From an uncultured Cellulophaga sp. (GTDB lineage: Bacteria; Bacteroidota; Bacteroidia; Flavobacteriales; Flavobacteriaceae): 64,000 nt of DNA. Made by a program: the position numbers and the translations under genes. The stretch spans positions 1 to 64,000 of the forward strand of contig CANLIE010000007.1 in assembly GCA_947491225.1 (NCBI GenBank). The letters are read 5' to 3'. Position 1 is the first letter of the stretch, and each line of letters begins with the position of its first letter. The notes beneath the pieces were generated by a model. That model was not told the origin of the DNA. It searched no databases and saw nothing but the letters and a program-made list of their open reading frames with translations. Shown piece after piece: positions 54,539 through 63,767 of the stretch.

Positions 54539-56302
54539 ATGCAAAAGTATATCTATATAATAATTACTTTACTTTTTACAACTTTTCAAGTTGTAACGGC
54601 ACAAGAGAAAGACAATGAAGAGAAAGATTTAGGTACAGAAACAGTAACTGTGGTTAAAGCATACAAACCAACAATATCAGATGCTTTTAAGATTAAATCT
54701 GTACCAATCATTAATGGAGCGGTAGAGCTCAAGAAAAAGCCAATTAGCTATAGTATCTTTTCAGTTCCAGTTGCTTCAACATTTACACCTGCCAAAGGGA
54801 AAGCCACTGCTGTTAAAAAAAAGAAACCAGAAGAATTATATAACTCATATGCTTCTGTTGGGTTAGGTAACTTTAGTAATGCATTGTTAGATTTTTATAC
54901 CAGTAGACCCATTAATAGAAATGAAACCTTAGACGTTGGTGTAAATCACCATTCTTCTCGCGGCGATATAAAAGAAACTACAGTAGACAATGTTTTTTAT
55001 GATACTAAGGCTACAGGAATGTACTCAAGAAAGGAAAGAGACTTAGAGTGGAATATGAATCTAGGTTTACAACATAAACTGTATAGTTGGTATGGCGTTA
55101 CCAATGATGCGCTTGGCACTACACCAGAAAGTTTAATAGATGAAAAACAAAATTACTTTAATGTAGAACTTGGAGGAGAATTAAAAATGGAAGATTATCT
55201 CATTAAAGGTGGAGATGTTTTGGTAAGACGTTTTTGGGACGCCACACAATCTGGAGAAAATAGAGTAGTTATAAATTCGGCTTTAGAAATACCTATTTCA
55301 AGTGAGTTAATAAACTTTAATATAAAACTGGATTATCTGGGAGGTAAATTTAAAAATACCAGTTTAAATAATACGGAAAATACAGAAAGAATTAAATTTG
55401 GACATTTTCAAGCAGGCATTAATCCTAACTTGGTTATTCTAAGGGATGACCTTACATTAAATTTAGGTGCTAATATAGTATACGGTTTAAATACGAATGC
55501 TAATGAGAGTAATTTCTATATATATCCAACAATAACAGCTTCATATAGGCTAGCAGGTGAAACTGCAATTGCGTATGGTGGTATAGAAGGAGATTTAAAA
55601 CAAAATTCATATCATAATTTTGTTAAAGAAAATCCTTTTGTTTCTCCAACATTAACCATTTTACCAACAGATAATCAATACAATGCTTATGGAGGTTTAA
55701 AAGGACAATTGTTAACTAATTTGGGGTACAATGTAAAAGTATCCTATACAACAGAAAATAATAGAGCATTGTATAAATTAAATCCTGAAAACTCATTTAG
55801 AGGAGAAGATGATAAGGATTACCATTTAGGTAACTCTTTTGATATTTTTTATGATGATATTAAAACCTTCGCATTTTTTGCAGAATTAAATATTGATGTA
55901 AATAGGAATTTTGCTTTAGGTATAAATGCAGAGATATTAGATTATAATACAGAAACTAATAACCCTGCATGGAATTTACCTAAAGTAAAAGGTTCACTTT
56001 TTATGGATTATCAAATAGGGGAAAAATGGTTCACTGGAGCAAACTTATTCTATGTAGGTGAGAGAAAAGATTTGAATTCTATAGCGGCTCCAGCAACATT
56101 ACCACAAAATTTTAATTCTACCGAAGTTGTATTAAAAGATTTTTTTGATGCCAATGCACATTTAGGGTATCGTTTTGATAAAACATTGTCAGTATTTGTA
56201 AAAGCAGCTAATATTACAAATAATAATTATCAACGTTGGGCAAATTATCCAGTACAAGGCTTTCAGGTTTTAGCAGGAGCAACTTATAAATTTGATTTAT
56301 AA
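54539..56302 (+). CDS. TonB-receptor-like outer-membrane protein
   Basis: 587 residues. Signal peptide ending VTAQ, a short N-terminal linker with ETVTVVKAYKPTISDAFKI, then barrel strands to the C-terminus (QVLAGATYKFDL). No plug domain of usual size, so it is probably not an importer in the classic sense. Paired with the TPR protein just upstream. Confidence 0.78.
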   Translation: MQKYIYIIITLLFTTFQVVTAQEKDNEEKDLGTETVTVVKAYKPTISDAFKIKSVPIINGAVELKKKPISYSIFSVPVASTFTPAKGKATAVKKKKPEELYNSYASVGLGNFSNALLDFYTSRPINRNETLDVGVNHHSSRGDIKETTVDNVFYDTKATGMYSRKERDLEWNMNLGLQHKLYSWYGVTNDALGTTPESLIDEKQNYFNVELGGELKMEDYLIKGGDVLVRRFWDATQSGENRVVINSALEIPISSELINFNIKLDYLGGKFKNTSLNNTENTERIKFGHFQAGINPNLVILRDDLTLNLGANIVYGLNTNANESNFYIYPTITASYRLAGETAIAYGGIEGDLKQNSYHNFVKENPFVSPTLTILPTDNQYNAYGGLKGQLLTNLGYNVKVSYTTENNRALYKLNPENSFRGEDDKDYHLGNSFDIFYDDIKTFAFFAELNIDVNRNFALGINAEILDYNTETNNPAWNLPKVKGSLFMDYQIGEKWFTGANLFYVGERKDLNSIAAPATLPQNFNSTEVVLKDFFDANAHLGYRFDKTLSVFVKAANITNNNYQRWANYPVQGFQVLAGATYKFDL

Positions 56303-56416
56303 GAAAAAGCTTTTTTTATCATAGGATTTCACTCTATGTAAATGATTGGTAAATAATGAACCATTTAAAATTTTATTTGAATGTCCGTATTTAATCATAA
56401 AAAACTGTCATTTCGA

Positions 56417-56450
56417 TTCTTTTGAAGAATAAAAAAGTGTATCGAGAAGT
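56417..56450. repeat. dispersed intergenic repeat, copy 1
   Basis: GAAGAATAAAAAAGTGTATC continuing GAGAAG. Related copies at about 58808 and 59930. The rest of the 56303-56587 gap shows no gene. Confidence 0.6.
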
Positions 56451-56587
56451 TTTAAGGATATAAAATATAGTTTTTGCTAATGAATCTAAAACCAATCAGA
56501 TTTAGTATGTAATGATTTTTGTTGATAAGTAAGTTTTAAAGGGAAATTTAATAGGAGTAATTTTATTGTTGCATAAAACTCTTACAT

Positions 56588-57409
56588 ATGAAAACACCAA
56601 TAATCTCCTCACAAGAACTAGCTACTATATTAGAAGATTCTAATTTGGTGCTATTAGATGCTAGCCCAACTAGTAATGTGTCTGGTCTAGCTAGTAGTAT
56701 AAATGATGTGCGAATAAAAGGTGCTCGTTATTTTAATCTTAAAACCAATTTTAGTGATGCAGCTAGTGATTATCCCAATACCATACCAAGTGTGGAACAA
56801 TTTCAAGAAGAAGCACGTAAATTAGGCATAAACAAAAATAGCTTTATTGTAGTATATGATAATCTAGGTATTTATACTGCGCCACGAGTTTGGTGGTTGT
56901 TTAATACTTTTGGACATAAGAACATTGCTGTTTTAAATGGAGGCTTGCCAGATTGGGTAGCACAAGGTTTCACTACTGAAGATAAAACAAAGAAAAGAGT
57001 TCCGTTGGGTAATTTTATAGCTCACTTAAACACAACAAAAGTAAAAGACTATACAGCTATAAAAGAGAATATTGAATCAGGAAACGAGTTGGTTGTAGAT
57101 GCACGCTCAGCAGGTCGTTTTAATGGTACAGAACCAGAGCCTAGAGAAGGTTTACGTAGTGGTAGTATTCCAAATTCAGTTAATATTCCCTTTCAAGATG
57201 TTTTACAAGATGGTAAGTATAAAACTAAAGAGGAACTTACTAAAATATTTGGCGCTGTAATTCTAGAAGACAAGCCTTTAGTGTTTAGTTGCGGTTCTGG
57301 TCTTACAGCATGTATTCTTTTATTAGCAAGTGAGCTGATAGGAGAGAAAGAAACTTCGGTTTATGATGGTTCGTGGACGGAATGGGCACAGTTAGAACCT
57401 AATGCCTAA
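56588..57409 (+). CDS. sseA: sulfurtransferase (thiosulfate / 3-mercaptopyruvate type)
   Basis: 273 residues with two rhodanese domains. Catalytic Cys 235 lies in SCGSGLTAC; CGSG(L/V)T favours the mercaptopyruvate group over CRxGR thiosulfate enzymes. Cytoplasmic. Followed 3 bp later by a WYL regulator. Confidence 0.88.
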   Translation: MKTPIISSQELATILEDSNLVLLDASPTSNVSGLASSINDVRIKGARYFNLKTNFSDAASDYPNTIPSVEQFQEEARKLGINKNSFIVVYDNLGIYTAPRVWWLFNTFGHKNIAVLNGGLPDWVAQGFTTEDKTKKRVPLGNFIAHLNTTKVKDYTAIKENIESGNELVVDARSAGRFNGTEPEPREGLRSGSIPNSVNIPFQDVLQDGKYKTKEELTKIFGAVILEDKPLVFSCGSGLTACILLLASELIGEKETSVYDGSWTEWAQLEPNA

Positions 57410-57412
57410 GAA

Positions 57413-58138
57413 ATGGAGAAAGAAAAACCTAGATTAGCACGTTTAACAGCAATTGTAACACAATTACAAAGTAAAAGGATTGTAACAGCCAGAGAACTTG
57501 CAGAAAAGCATTCTGTTAGTATTAGAACAGTGTACAGAGATATTAGAACCCTAGAGCAGTCTGGGATTCCTATTTTTACAGAAGAGGGAAAAGGGTATTC
57601 AATAATAGAAGGTTATAATTTACCTCCCGTAATGTTTACAGAGGAAGAAGCTAATGCATTGATAACGGCTGAGCAAATAGTGAACAAAAACAAGGATGCC
57701 TCATTTACAGAGCAATATGCCAGTGCGGTTGAAAAGATTAAGTCAGTACTTAAATATTCACAAAAAGATAAAGCCGTATTATTAACCGAGCGTTTACAGA
57801 TAAGGACTAATATAGAGAATGAAAAAACAAGTAATTATTTAATGCAATTACAAACAGCAATAACCAATTATAAGGTTATTGGTATAGATTATATGTCTTT
57901 AGAACAAAAAAAAACACAAAGAGAAATAGAACCATTTGCACTGATTCATACCAATGATAACTGGGTATTGATTGCTTTTTGTAGGCTTCGTAAAGATTTT
58001 AGGGCCTTTAGGATAGACTGTATACAAAAAGTACTCCTATTATCTACTACTTTTGAACCTCATAAGCTAACGCTTCAAGATTATTTTGATATGGTTCGTA
58101 AAAAATGGGAAGCTACCCCTGACATACCTTTGACGTAG
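57413..58138 (+). CDS. HTH-WYL transcriptional regulator (YafY type)
   Basis: 241 residues: N-terminal winged helix-turn-helix (about 7-60, TARELAEKHSVSIRTVYRD) and a C-terminal WYL ligand-binding domain (about 130-230, IGIDYMSLEQKK... and FRAFRIDCIQ). Likely controls itself and the next gene. Ends 40 bp before the GyrI-like gene. Confidence 0.88.
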   Translation: MEKEKPRLARLTAIVTQLQSKRIVTARELAEKHSVSIRTVYRDIRTLEQSGIPIFTEEGKGYSIIEGYNLPPVMFTEEEANALITAEQIVNKNKDASFTEQYASAVEKIKSVLKYSQKDKAVLLTERLQIRTNIENEKTSNYLMQLQTAITNYKVIGIDYMSLEQKKTQREIEPFALIHTNDNWVLIAFCRLRKDFRAFRIDCIQKVLLLSTTFEPHKLTLQDYFDMVRKKWEATPDIPLT

Positions 58139-58178
58139 TTGCTATTTACATTTGTAGTGAATCAATAAAACAACAACA

Positions 58179-58640
58179 ATGCAAAATGTAAAAAAAGAAC
58201 CTTTTATGGTTATTGGTATTAAAGTGCGTACTACAAATGAAAACGAACAAGCAGGCAAAGATATTGTTGCGCTATGGAATACGTTTATGACTGAAGGTAT
58301 TTTAGAAAAGATACCTAATAAACTTAGTTCAGAAGTATATTCAATATACACCAATTATGAGAGTGATTACACTAAACCATACGATACCATTTTAGGATGT
58401 AAAGTATCTACCTTAAAAAATATTCCTGAAGGTATGGTTGGACAATCTTTTGATAGTGGCATATATACTAATTTTACAGTTAAAGGAGATTTATCACAAG
58501 GAATTGTATATGGTAAATGGTTAGAAATATGGAATATAGATTTGGACAGATCATACATAGCAGATTTTGAAATTTATGGAGAGAAAGCCCAAAATCCAAC
58601 AAATGCTGAAGTACAAATTTATGTAGGCGTAAAAAAATAA
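58179..58640 (+). CDS. GyrI-like small-molecule-binding protein
   Basis: 153 residues with the effector-binding fold (FMVIGIKVRT at the start, YGKWLEIWNIDLDRSYIADFEIY near the end). Members bind drugs or hydrophobic cations or hydrolyse them. WYL regulators of this type are often followed by a GyrI-like gene in flavobacteria. Confidence 0.85.
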   Translation: MQNVKKEPFMVIGIKVRTTNENEQAGKDIVALWNTFMTEGILEKIPNKLSSEVYSIYTNYESDYTKPYDTILGCKVSTLKNIPEGMVGQSFDSGIYTNFTVKGDLSQGIVYGKWLEIWNIDLDRSYIADFEIYGEKAQNPTNAEVQIYVGVKK

Positions 58641-58693
58641 GTCTGTAAAGTACTCTACTTTTGTAGATAGGCTAAAATTAAGCAATACTTAAA

Positions 58694-58730
58694 GAAAAAT
58701 GTACCCCAACTAACTAAGGTTACATTTTTT
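58694..58730 (+). terminator. intrinsic terminator after the GyrI-like gene
   Basis: AAAAATGTAcc / ggTTACATTTTTT stem with one bulge and a T run. Confidence 0.65.
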
Positions 58731-58800
58731 ATATTTAGAATCTAACATACCATAACATTGAGTGTTTTGAGTTAAATAGTTTTTTAAATAAAGGTTCAAG

Positions 58801-58840
58801 TGTTTTAGAAGAATGAAAAGTGTATCGAGAAGTTTAAAAT
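58801..58840. repeat. dispersed intergenic repeat, copy 2
   Basis: TGTTTTAGAAGAATGAAAAG continuing TGTATCGAGAAG. Lies in the 58641-58963 gap, which has no gene. Confidence 0.65.
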
Positions 58841-58963
58841 ATAGAATTTTGTTTACAAAAATATTACAGACTAATAACAGTAGATTTTATGTCAATGAGT
58901 ATTTTTGTAAGAAATGTAATATATATGTGTCTTTAATTTAGTATAAAAATTATAATAACAAAA

Positions 58964-59866
58964 ATGAAAAAAATATTATTATTAATTGTTCTGTTTGTAA
59001 TTACTTTTGGAATGCAAGCTCAAGACCACTATAATAGAAAATATAGTTTAGGAATAAATTCAAGTGGAAAATGGTATAAACTATTTGAAATTGATTTAAA
59101 TAATAATGGTAACTATAATTCTGTAAATATTGCTGTTGATTTTAATTATGTAAATACTGAGTCTAAATATAATTCATCTGCATTCATAAGGCTTAGAGAA
59201 AGCACTACTTCATCTGAATCTGATTGGCAGAATAATGTAAGTGGAATAAAGCAGACTGTTTTGAAATTAAAAAAAACAAGTTCAATGGTTTATGAACTAT
59301 GGGGGTATTCTAATGGATTGTGGGGGCACTTTTCATTTGAATGTTCCATAACAAAGGAATCAAATTTAATTGTTAATATTCCTGAAATTCCTACTCCTAT
59401 TGCCGATGTAAATTTACACGAAGATGTACCTTATAAAGGGGAATGGTATTTTTCTTCTGGTGATTTTATAGTTAGTAATGGCAATGTTGGTATTGGAACA
59501 ATAAATCCTGGTTCTTGGAAACTTGCTGTGAATGGACAGATAAGAGCAAAAGAAATAAAAGTAGAGACAGAATGGTCAGATTTTGTATTTGAAAAAGATT
59601 ACAATTTGCCAAGCCTAAAAGAGGTAGAAATTCACATAAAAGAAAAAGGACATTTAAAAGATATTCCTAGTGCTAAAGAAGTAACTAAAAATGGAATTTT
59701 CTTAGGAGAAATGGATGCAAAATTACTTCAAAAGATAGAGGAGTTAACACTTTATACTATTGCGCAAGAAAAGAAAATTCGAAAACTTGAAAAAGAGAAT
59801 CAAGAAATAAAATCGTTATCTGACCGGTTGTTTAAAATTGAAAAACAACTTGAATCTAAAGAGTAA
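58964..59866 (+). CDS. tail-fibre-like secreted protein
   Basis: 300 residues. Signal peptide ending MQAQ, a beta-rich region to about 175, then the motif SNGNVGIGTINPGSWKLAVN and GQIRAKEIKVE, and a C-terminal helix pair with a long coiled coil (KKIRKLEKENQEIKSLSDRL). This C-terminal unit is common on Bacteroidota surface proteins annotated as tail fibre domain. No S74 peptidase motif is seen. Function unknown. Confidence 0.75.
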   Translation: MKKILLLIVLFVITFGMQAQDHYNRKYSLGINSSGKWYKLFEIDLNNNGNYNSVNIAVDFNYVNTESKYNSSAFIRLRESTTSSESDWQNNVSGIKQTVLKLKKTSSMVYELWGYSNGLWGHFSFECSITKESNLIVNIPEIPTPIADVNLHEDVPYKGEWYFSSGDFIVSNGNVGIGTINPGSWKLAVNGQIRAKEIKVETEWSDFVFEKDYNLPSLKEVEIHIKEKGHLKDIPSAKEVTKNGIFLGEMDAKLLQKIEELTLYTIAQEKKIRKLEKENQEIKSLSDRLFKIEKQLESKE

Positions 59867-59924
59867 AATAAACTGTTATGCATTTTGGATCAAATAATTT
59901 CCTAAATGTCAATTCAAGCAAGTG

Positions 59925-60007
59925 TTTTTGAAGAATGAAAAGTGTATCGAGAGTATCAGAATAAAAGTAAACTAAGTAGTCTAGCTATGCTTTTCATTCT
60001 TCAAAAA
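59925..60007. repeat. dispersed repeat copy 3 with an 18-bp perfect inverted repeat
   Basis: TTTTTGAAGAATGAAAAG (59925-59942) and CTTTTCATTCTTCAAAAA (59990-60007) pair perfectly around 47 bases; the first arm continues TGTATCGAGAG like the other copies. Confidence 0.75.
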
Positions 60008-60043
60008 ATCTTAATTTTATTTTGCAGCTAACTAAAACTACAA

Positions 60044-60157
60044 ATGGTAAAAAACAAGAATATAGAGTTAGGGGTGGGGAGGCATACGTGGACGTATTAG
60101 ATAGAGTCTCTATCTGAAGTTTTGCAATTTATTTCTGATGCTTTTCATCAGCATTAA
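60044..60157 (+). pseudogene. possible short gene broken by TAG
   Basis: A 38-codon frame starts MVKNKNIELGVGRHTWTY, meets TAG at 60098-60100 and continues IESLSEVLQFISDAFHQH to a TAA. The residues on both sides look protein-like. A near-consensus promoter box (TATTTTG) precedes it. Could be a decayed gene fragment. The rest of the 59867-60314 gap is empty apart from the repeat. Confidence 0.25.
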
Positions 60158-60314
60158 GTAAGGTGTTACTAGTCAAAATCAAAGTTACAAGTCCGGATAT
60201 TTTTTGGCTAATTGTTGTTAGCTAAAATAAATTTTGAATTTAAAATAACCAAACACTAACGAACAACTTTTTAATGACTAAGGTTTAAACGCAATATGTT
60301 AAAGAGTAAAAATT

Positions 60315-60743
60315 TTATTTAGCAAATAACTGATCTATATTTTTAAAAGCTTTAAACTCCAGAGCATTGCCAGCTGGATCTAAAAAAAACATAGTAGCTT
60401 GTTCTCCACGCTCTCCTTTAAAGCGTGTGTAAGGTTCAATCACAAATTTTAGCCCTTTGTTTTTTAGTTCTTGTGAAAATGTTTCAAACGTTTCCCAAGT
60501 TAAAACAACACCATAGTGTGGAACAGGTACGTTTTTACCATCCACGGCATTGGTATATGGCTTTTCTGTAGTTGTTTTTGGTTTATGGTGTATTACCAAT
60601 TGGTGACCAAATAAATTAAAATCTACCCATTGTTCACTGCTTCGGCCTTCAGGACACTCCAATGTCTCTCTATAGAATTTACGACATTCATCTAAGTTGT
60701 GAACAGGAATTGCAATATGAAAAGGTGCTATAGGATACTTCAT
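60315..60743 (-). CDS. VOC-family (glyoxalase/dioxygenase-fold) protein
   Basis: 142 residues. Two VOC half-repeats: metal ligand His in [19 protein letters not shown], His in [10 protein letters not shown] and Glu in GNALEFKAF. Close to flavobacterial glyoxalase-like enzymes; exact reaction unknown. Downstream of the hydrolase in one operon, 11 bp apart. Confidence 0.85.
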   Translation of the reverse strand: MKYPIAPFHIAIPVHNLDECRKFYRETLECPEGRSSEQWVDFNLFGHQLVIHHKPKTTTEKPYTNAVDGKNVPVPHYGVVLTWETFETFSQELKNKGLKFVIEPYTRFKGERGEQATMFFLDPAGNALEFKAFKNIDQLFAK

Positions 60744-60754
60744 TTTATTATGTT

Positions 60755-61597
60755 TTATACTTCTTTTAAAAAACTGACAATGGCATTGCTAACTTCATCT
60801 TGATGTAATGAATGACCAAAACCCTCTGTTTTTATGAGATTACTATTTTTCCAATTGTTGTGTACAAGCTCAGAATCTTTACAAGGTGCAATTTTATCTA
60901 ATTTATCATGAATTAGCAACCCTTTTTTGGTATTATTTTTTACGTATTCAGACATTGAAAATTCTTCAGGTTTAAAACCAAATTCTTTTTTAATATACAC
61001 TTTTAGTGCTCCTAATACTTTATTATTAAATTTTAATATTCTTTGATAATCATTTAGAATAGCGTAAAATTCTGATGGAGCGCCTAGAATTACTAATTTA
61101 TCAACAAAGTTATTTTTATATGTATGGTTGTTGTATAAAGTAGTCATACCACCAATACTATGACCTATAATATGTCTTGGTTTGTATTTTTCTACAATTG
61201 TTTGTGTTACTTTTGAATACAAAGGAACATTTAATATAGTTCCAGATGAATCTCCATGTGCAGGAGCATCAAAAGCAATGATATTGTAGTTTTCTTCTTT
61301 CAAAATCTTAACAAGGTTTCGCCAACGAAAGGCATTACTTTCCCAGCCATGCAATAGTAATATGGTTTCTTTGTTTCCAGTCCATTCATAAACTTGCAAT
61401 TTTACATTGGCGGATTGTACTATTTCTTTTTTTGCTATTTCTAAGTATTCTTTTTGTTGCGGTAAAATTTTTCCTTTTCTTGGAGTACAAAAAAGATAGA
61501 ATGCTTTTTTAGCTACTTTTTCTTTTGAAAATATAGCTAATGTATTTAAGTAACTGCCATATGCAAGCGGAATGTATTTGTTGAGAAGTTTTTTCAT
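60755..61597 (-). CDS. alpha/beta hydrolase
   Basis: 280 residues with [14 protein letters not shown] (oxyanion), GHSIGGMTT (nucleophile Ser) and GFGHSLHQ (catalytic His). Operon with the VOC gene and divergent from the HxlR regulator, which may control both. Confidence 0.85.
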   Translation of the reverse strand: MKKLLNKYIPLAYGSYLNTLAIFSKEKVAKKAFYLFCTPRKGKILPQQKEYLEIAKKEIVQSANVKLQVYEWTGNKETILLLHGWESNAFRWRNLVKILKEENYNIIAFDAPAHGDSSGTILNVPLYSKVTQTIVEKYKPRHIIGHSIGGMTTLYNNHTYKNNFVDKLVILGAPSEFYAILNDYQRILKFNNKVLGALKVYIKKEFGFKPEEFSMSEYVKNNTKKGLLIHDKLDKIAPCKDSELVHNNWKNSNLIKTEGFGHSLHQDEVSNAIVSFLKEV

Positions 61598-61612
61598 AAT
61601 TTAAAATAATTG

Positions 61613-61627
61613 GTTACTTTTAGTAAC
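61613..61627. promoter_or_regulatory. possible HxlR operator
   Basis: GTTACTTTTAGTAAC: GTTAC and GTAAC arms around five bases, in the 73-bp gap between the divergent hydrolase and HxlR genes. Confidence 0.45.
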
Positions 61628-61670
61628 TTGCTATTTAATAAAAAGTAAAAATATAAATTTTGTTTTCAAT

Positions 61671-62129
61671 ATGGAAGAAGTTTCTAAAAGCGAACTAGGG
61701 TATAAAATAGAAACTGTTACTGATAATCACAAAGTTAAGGTAGCAGAAAAGATAAAAAAAATGTTTGGGCATATTGACCCTAGAAAAGAGGAATACTGCC
61801 CAATTAGAGATGTAATGGCCTTGGCTTCTGATAAATGGAGTGTGCTTATTATATTGTATTTAGGGTATTTTCCTGTTTTACGCTTTAATAAATTAAAGAA
61901 ATACGTTTATGGCATTTCTAGTAAAATATTGAGTGAACGTTTAAAAGTATTAGAAGCCGATGGATATTTGTTTAGAACTATGTACCCCGAAGTGCCTATA
62001 AGAGTAGAATATAAACTCACGGATTTTGGTCACTCATATTTACTAAAATTATTGGATTTAACTGAATGGGTTACCCAATATAGTGATATCATAATTGAAA
62101 ACAGAAAGAAATTTAAGCTTAATAAGTAG
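61671..62129 (+). CDS. HxlR-family transcriptional regulator
   Basis: 152 residues. HxlR core: CPIRDVMALASDKWSVLIIL, RFNKLKKYVYGISSKILSER and the wing (YRMTMYPEVP-like VPIRVEYKLTDFG). The N-terminal 38 residues are an extension without known role. Likely controls the divergent hydrolase-VOC operon. Confidence 0.9.
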   Translation: MEEVSKSELGYKIETVTDNHKVKVAEKIKKMFGHIDPRKEEYCPIRDVMALASDKWSVLIILYLGYFPVLRFNKLKKYVYGISSKILSERLKVLEADGYLFRTMYPEVPIRVEYKLTDFGHSYLLKLLDLTEWVTQYSDIIIENRKKFKLNK

Positions 62130-62181
62130 TTGTTTACTTTTAAAAGCTCATAAAATGAATTAAACCCGTTGCTGTTACCAG

Positions 62182-62769
62182 TTATTTTATCAGCCTAATT
62201 ATATTAGGATATAAATTTTCTTTTATTCTATTATTCGTTATAATTGCAAAAAATATTGGCAATATTAAATTTAAAGCACAAAGTCCGATAAATATATAGA
62301 ATAGAATTGGATAATATTCATAATGCATAATTTTAAAAAATGCGAATGTAGTAATAGATAGAAAAGCTAGTATTGACCAAATTATTTGAAAATTTAAAAG
62401 ATTTACTCCGATGTCTTTTAGTCCAATTATCTTATCTTTTTTGCTTATCCATAAAATTAGTGGGAGAATTATGTTTCCAAGAGGAATTACTAAAAATGAT
62501 ATTACTGAAAGGTGAAAAATTATTAGATAACTTTTGTCCGTTTGCTTTCCGTAATCTAAAATGTCTTCAGCGTTTATGTTAAGAGACTTACAAATTAAAT
62601 TCAAGGTTTTTCCACGAGGTTCACTTTCATTGTTTTCAATCCGTTGAATTGTTCTTAAATTCACTTTTGCGCATTCAGCCAACTCTTCTTGAGAAAGTCC
62701 TTTTTTCTTTCTTACATCTCTTATTTTTTTTCCGATTTCGTTCATAATTAATTTTGGTTTATTGTTCAT
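62182..62769 (-). CDS. Xre-family regulator with membrane domain
   Basis: 195 residues (ATG 62769, or M9 at 62745). N-terminal HTH (about 10-70, KKGLSQEELAECAKVNLRTIQRIE), then four membrane helices resembling DUF4870. A membrane-anchored regulator type common in flavobacteria. Single gene. Confidence 0.85.
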   Translation of the reverse strand: MNNKPKLIMNEIGKKIRDVRKKKGLSQEELAECAKVNLRTIQRIENNESEPRGKTLNLICKSLNINAEDILDYGKQTDKSYLIIFHLSVISFLVIPLGNIILPLILWISKKDKIIGLKDIGVNLLNFQIIWSILAFLSITTFAFFKIMHYEYYPILFYIFIGLCALNLILPIFFAIITNNRIKENLYPNIIRLIK

Positions 62770-63182
62770 ACAAAACTACTTATGAATTTATGATTTTGAT
62801 AACGGTTTGTTTACGACATTTTTACGACAATCTTATCAATCTGTTGATTTCACTGATTTTTTAATTGATAGCACCTTAGTTTATAAAAAACTAATTGATA
62901 TATAATATTCAATAACCTGAGCTTGACCTAGACTATATATAATTTTATGAAAAGTGTCAATTCAACAGTGGATCTTTTCCATTTTTAATTTACTGAATTT
63001 GTGAATAAATAAATCTAAAGGAGTGGTTTTTCAGAATGTAATGGAGAAAGCTGTATTGAGAATAGCTTTTTTATGTAGAAAATCACTATTCTCAATACAA
63101 TCTTTCTTCATAAAATCACTTGAATTGACGTGATTTTCTTACGTCAAACTCAGACCAATAGTTAAGAAAGTAATATCTTTTA
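62770..63182. other. gene-free gap with inverted repeat
   Basis: No gene. Main feature is the 14-bp perfect repeat pair at 63052-63065 and 63086-63099. TTGACGTGATTTTCTTACGTCAA at about 63126-63148 is another short palindrome. Confidence 0.5.
63052..63099. repeat. 14-bp perfect inverted repeat
   Basis: TGTATTGAGAATAG and CTATTCTCAATACA around 20 bases. The arm resembles the TGTATCGAGAAG unit of the dispersed intergenic repeats. Confidence 0.75.
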
Positions 63183-63731
63183 CTAATCCCAACCTAACAT
63201 CATATATTTTATTTTGGCTGCATCTGGTATTTGTACAGCTTCAATTTTTGCATTAATGTCATACCTTAAATTAGCAGGTAATTCTTCTCTATTTAAGGTA
63301 AAATAAAGGTCACTATCTTTTATGAATAAGATAACATTGTTCATAGAAGTAATTACTTTTTCAATAGTATAGTTGTCTTTTATTTCTTTAAAGGTACTTA
63401 GTAATCCAATACCCTCATTGGTTGTATAACGAGAATCAAGTACTTGTATATTTTCAATTTCGTCATCACTATTTATACTAACCGTAAATAATGGTTTCCC
63501 TCCTTGTTCAAAAATATGTCGCTTATGTTTGCTTGCCGTAAGTTGTATAGTAGTATCTACTACAATAGAGTCATTAGCAAAAAGAGTTTCTATATCTTTA
63601 ACGGAATGTTCTTTTTTTAATTTGCCAAAACTGTTATTGGTTATTAAAAAATCTGAATTTGGAGCTTTACTACATTGTGTTGCAATTAGTACAATGGTAA
63701 ACAGGGTAATAATAATCTTAAGTTTTTTCAT
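63183..63731 (-). CDS. lipoprotein, DUF1131-like
   Basis: 182 residues, lipobox LIATQC (Cys 20). Beta-rich remainder with SVKDIETLFANDSI and HIFEQGGKPLFTVSI, reminiscent of RpoE-regulated lipoproteins (DUF1131), but I am not sure of the family. Sits 36 bp after the HerA-like gene on the same strand, so possibly co-transcribed. Confidence 0.6.
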   Translation of the reverse strand: MKKLKIIITLFTIVLIATQCSKAPNSDFLITNNSFGKLKKEHSVKDIETLFANDSIVVDTTIQLTASKHKRHIFEQGGKPLFTVSINSDDEIENIQVLDSRYTTNEGIGLLSTFKEIKDNYTIEKVITSMNNVILFIKDSDLYFTLNREELPANLRYDINAKIEAVQIPDAAKIKYMMLGWD

Positions 63732-63767
63732 CTATGGTATTAATTAATTTATAAGTTAAAAATTTGT

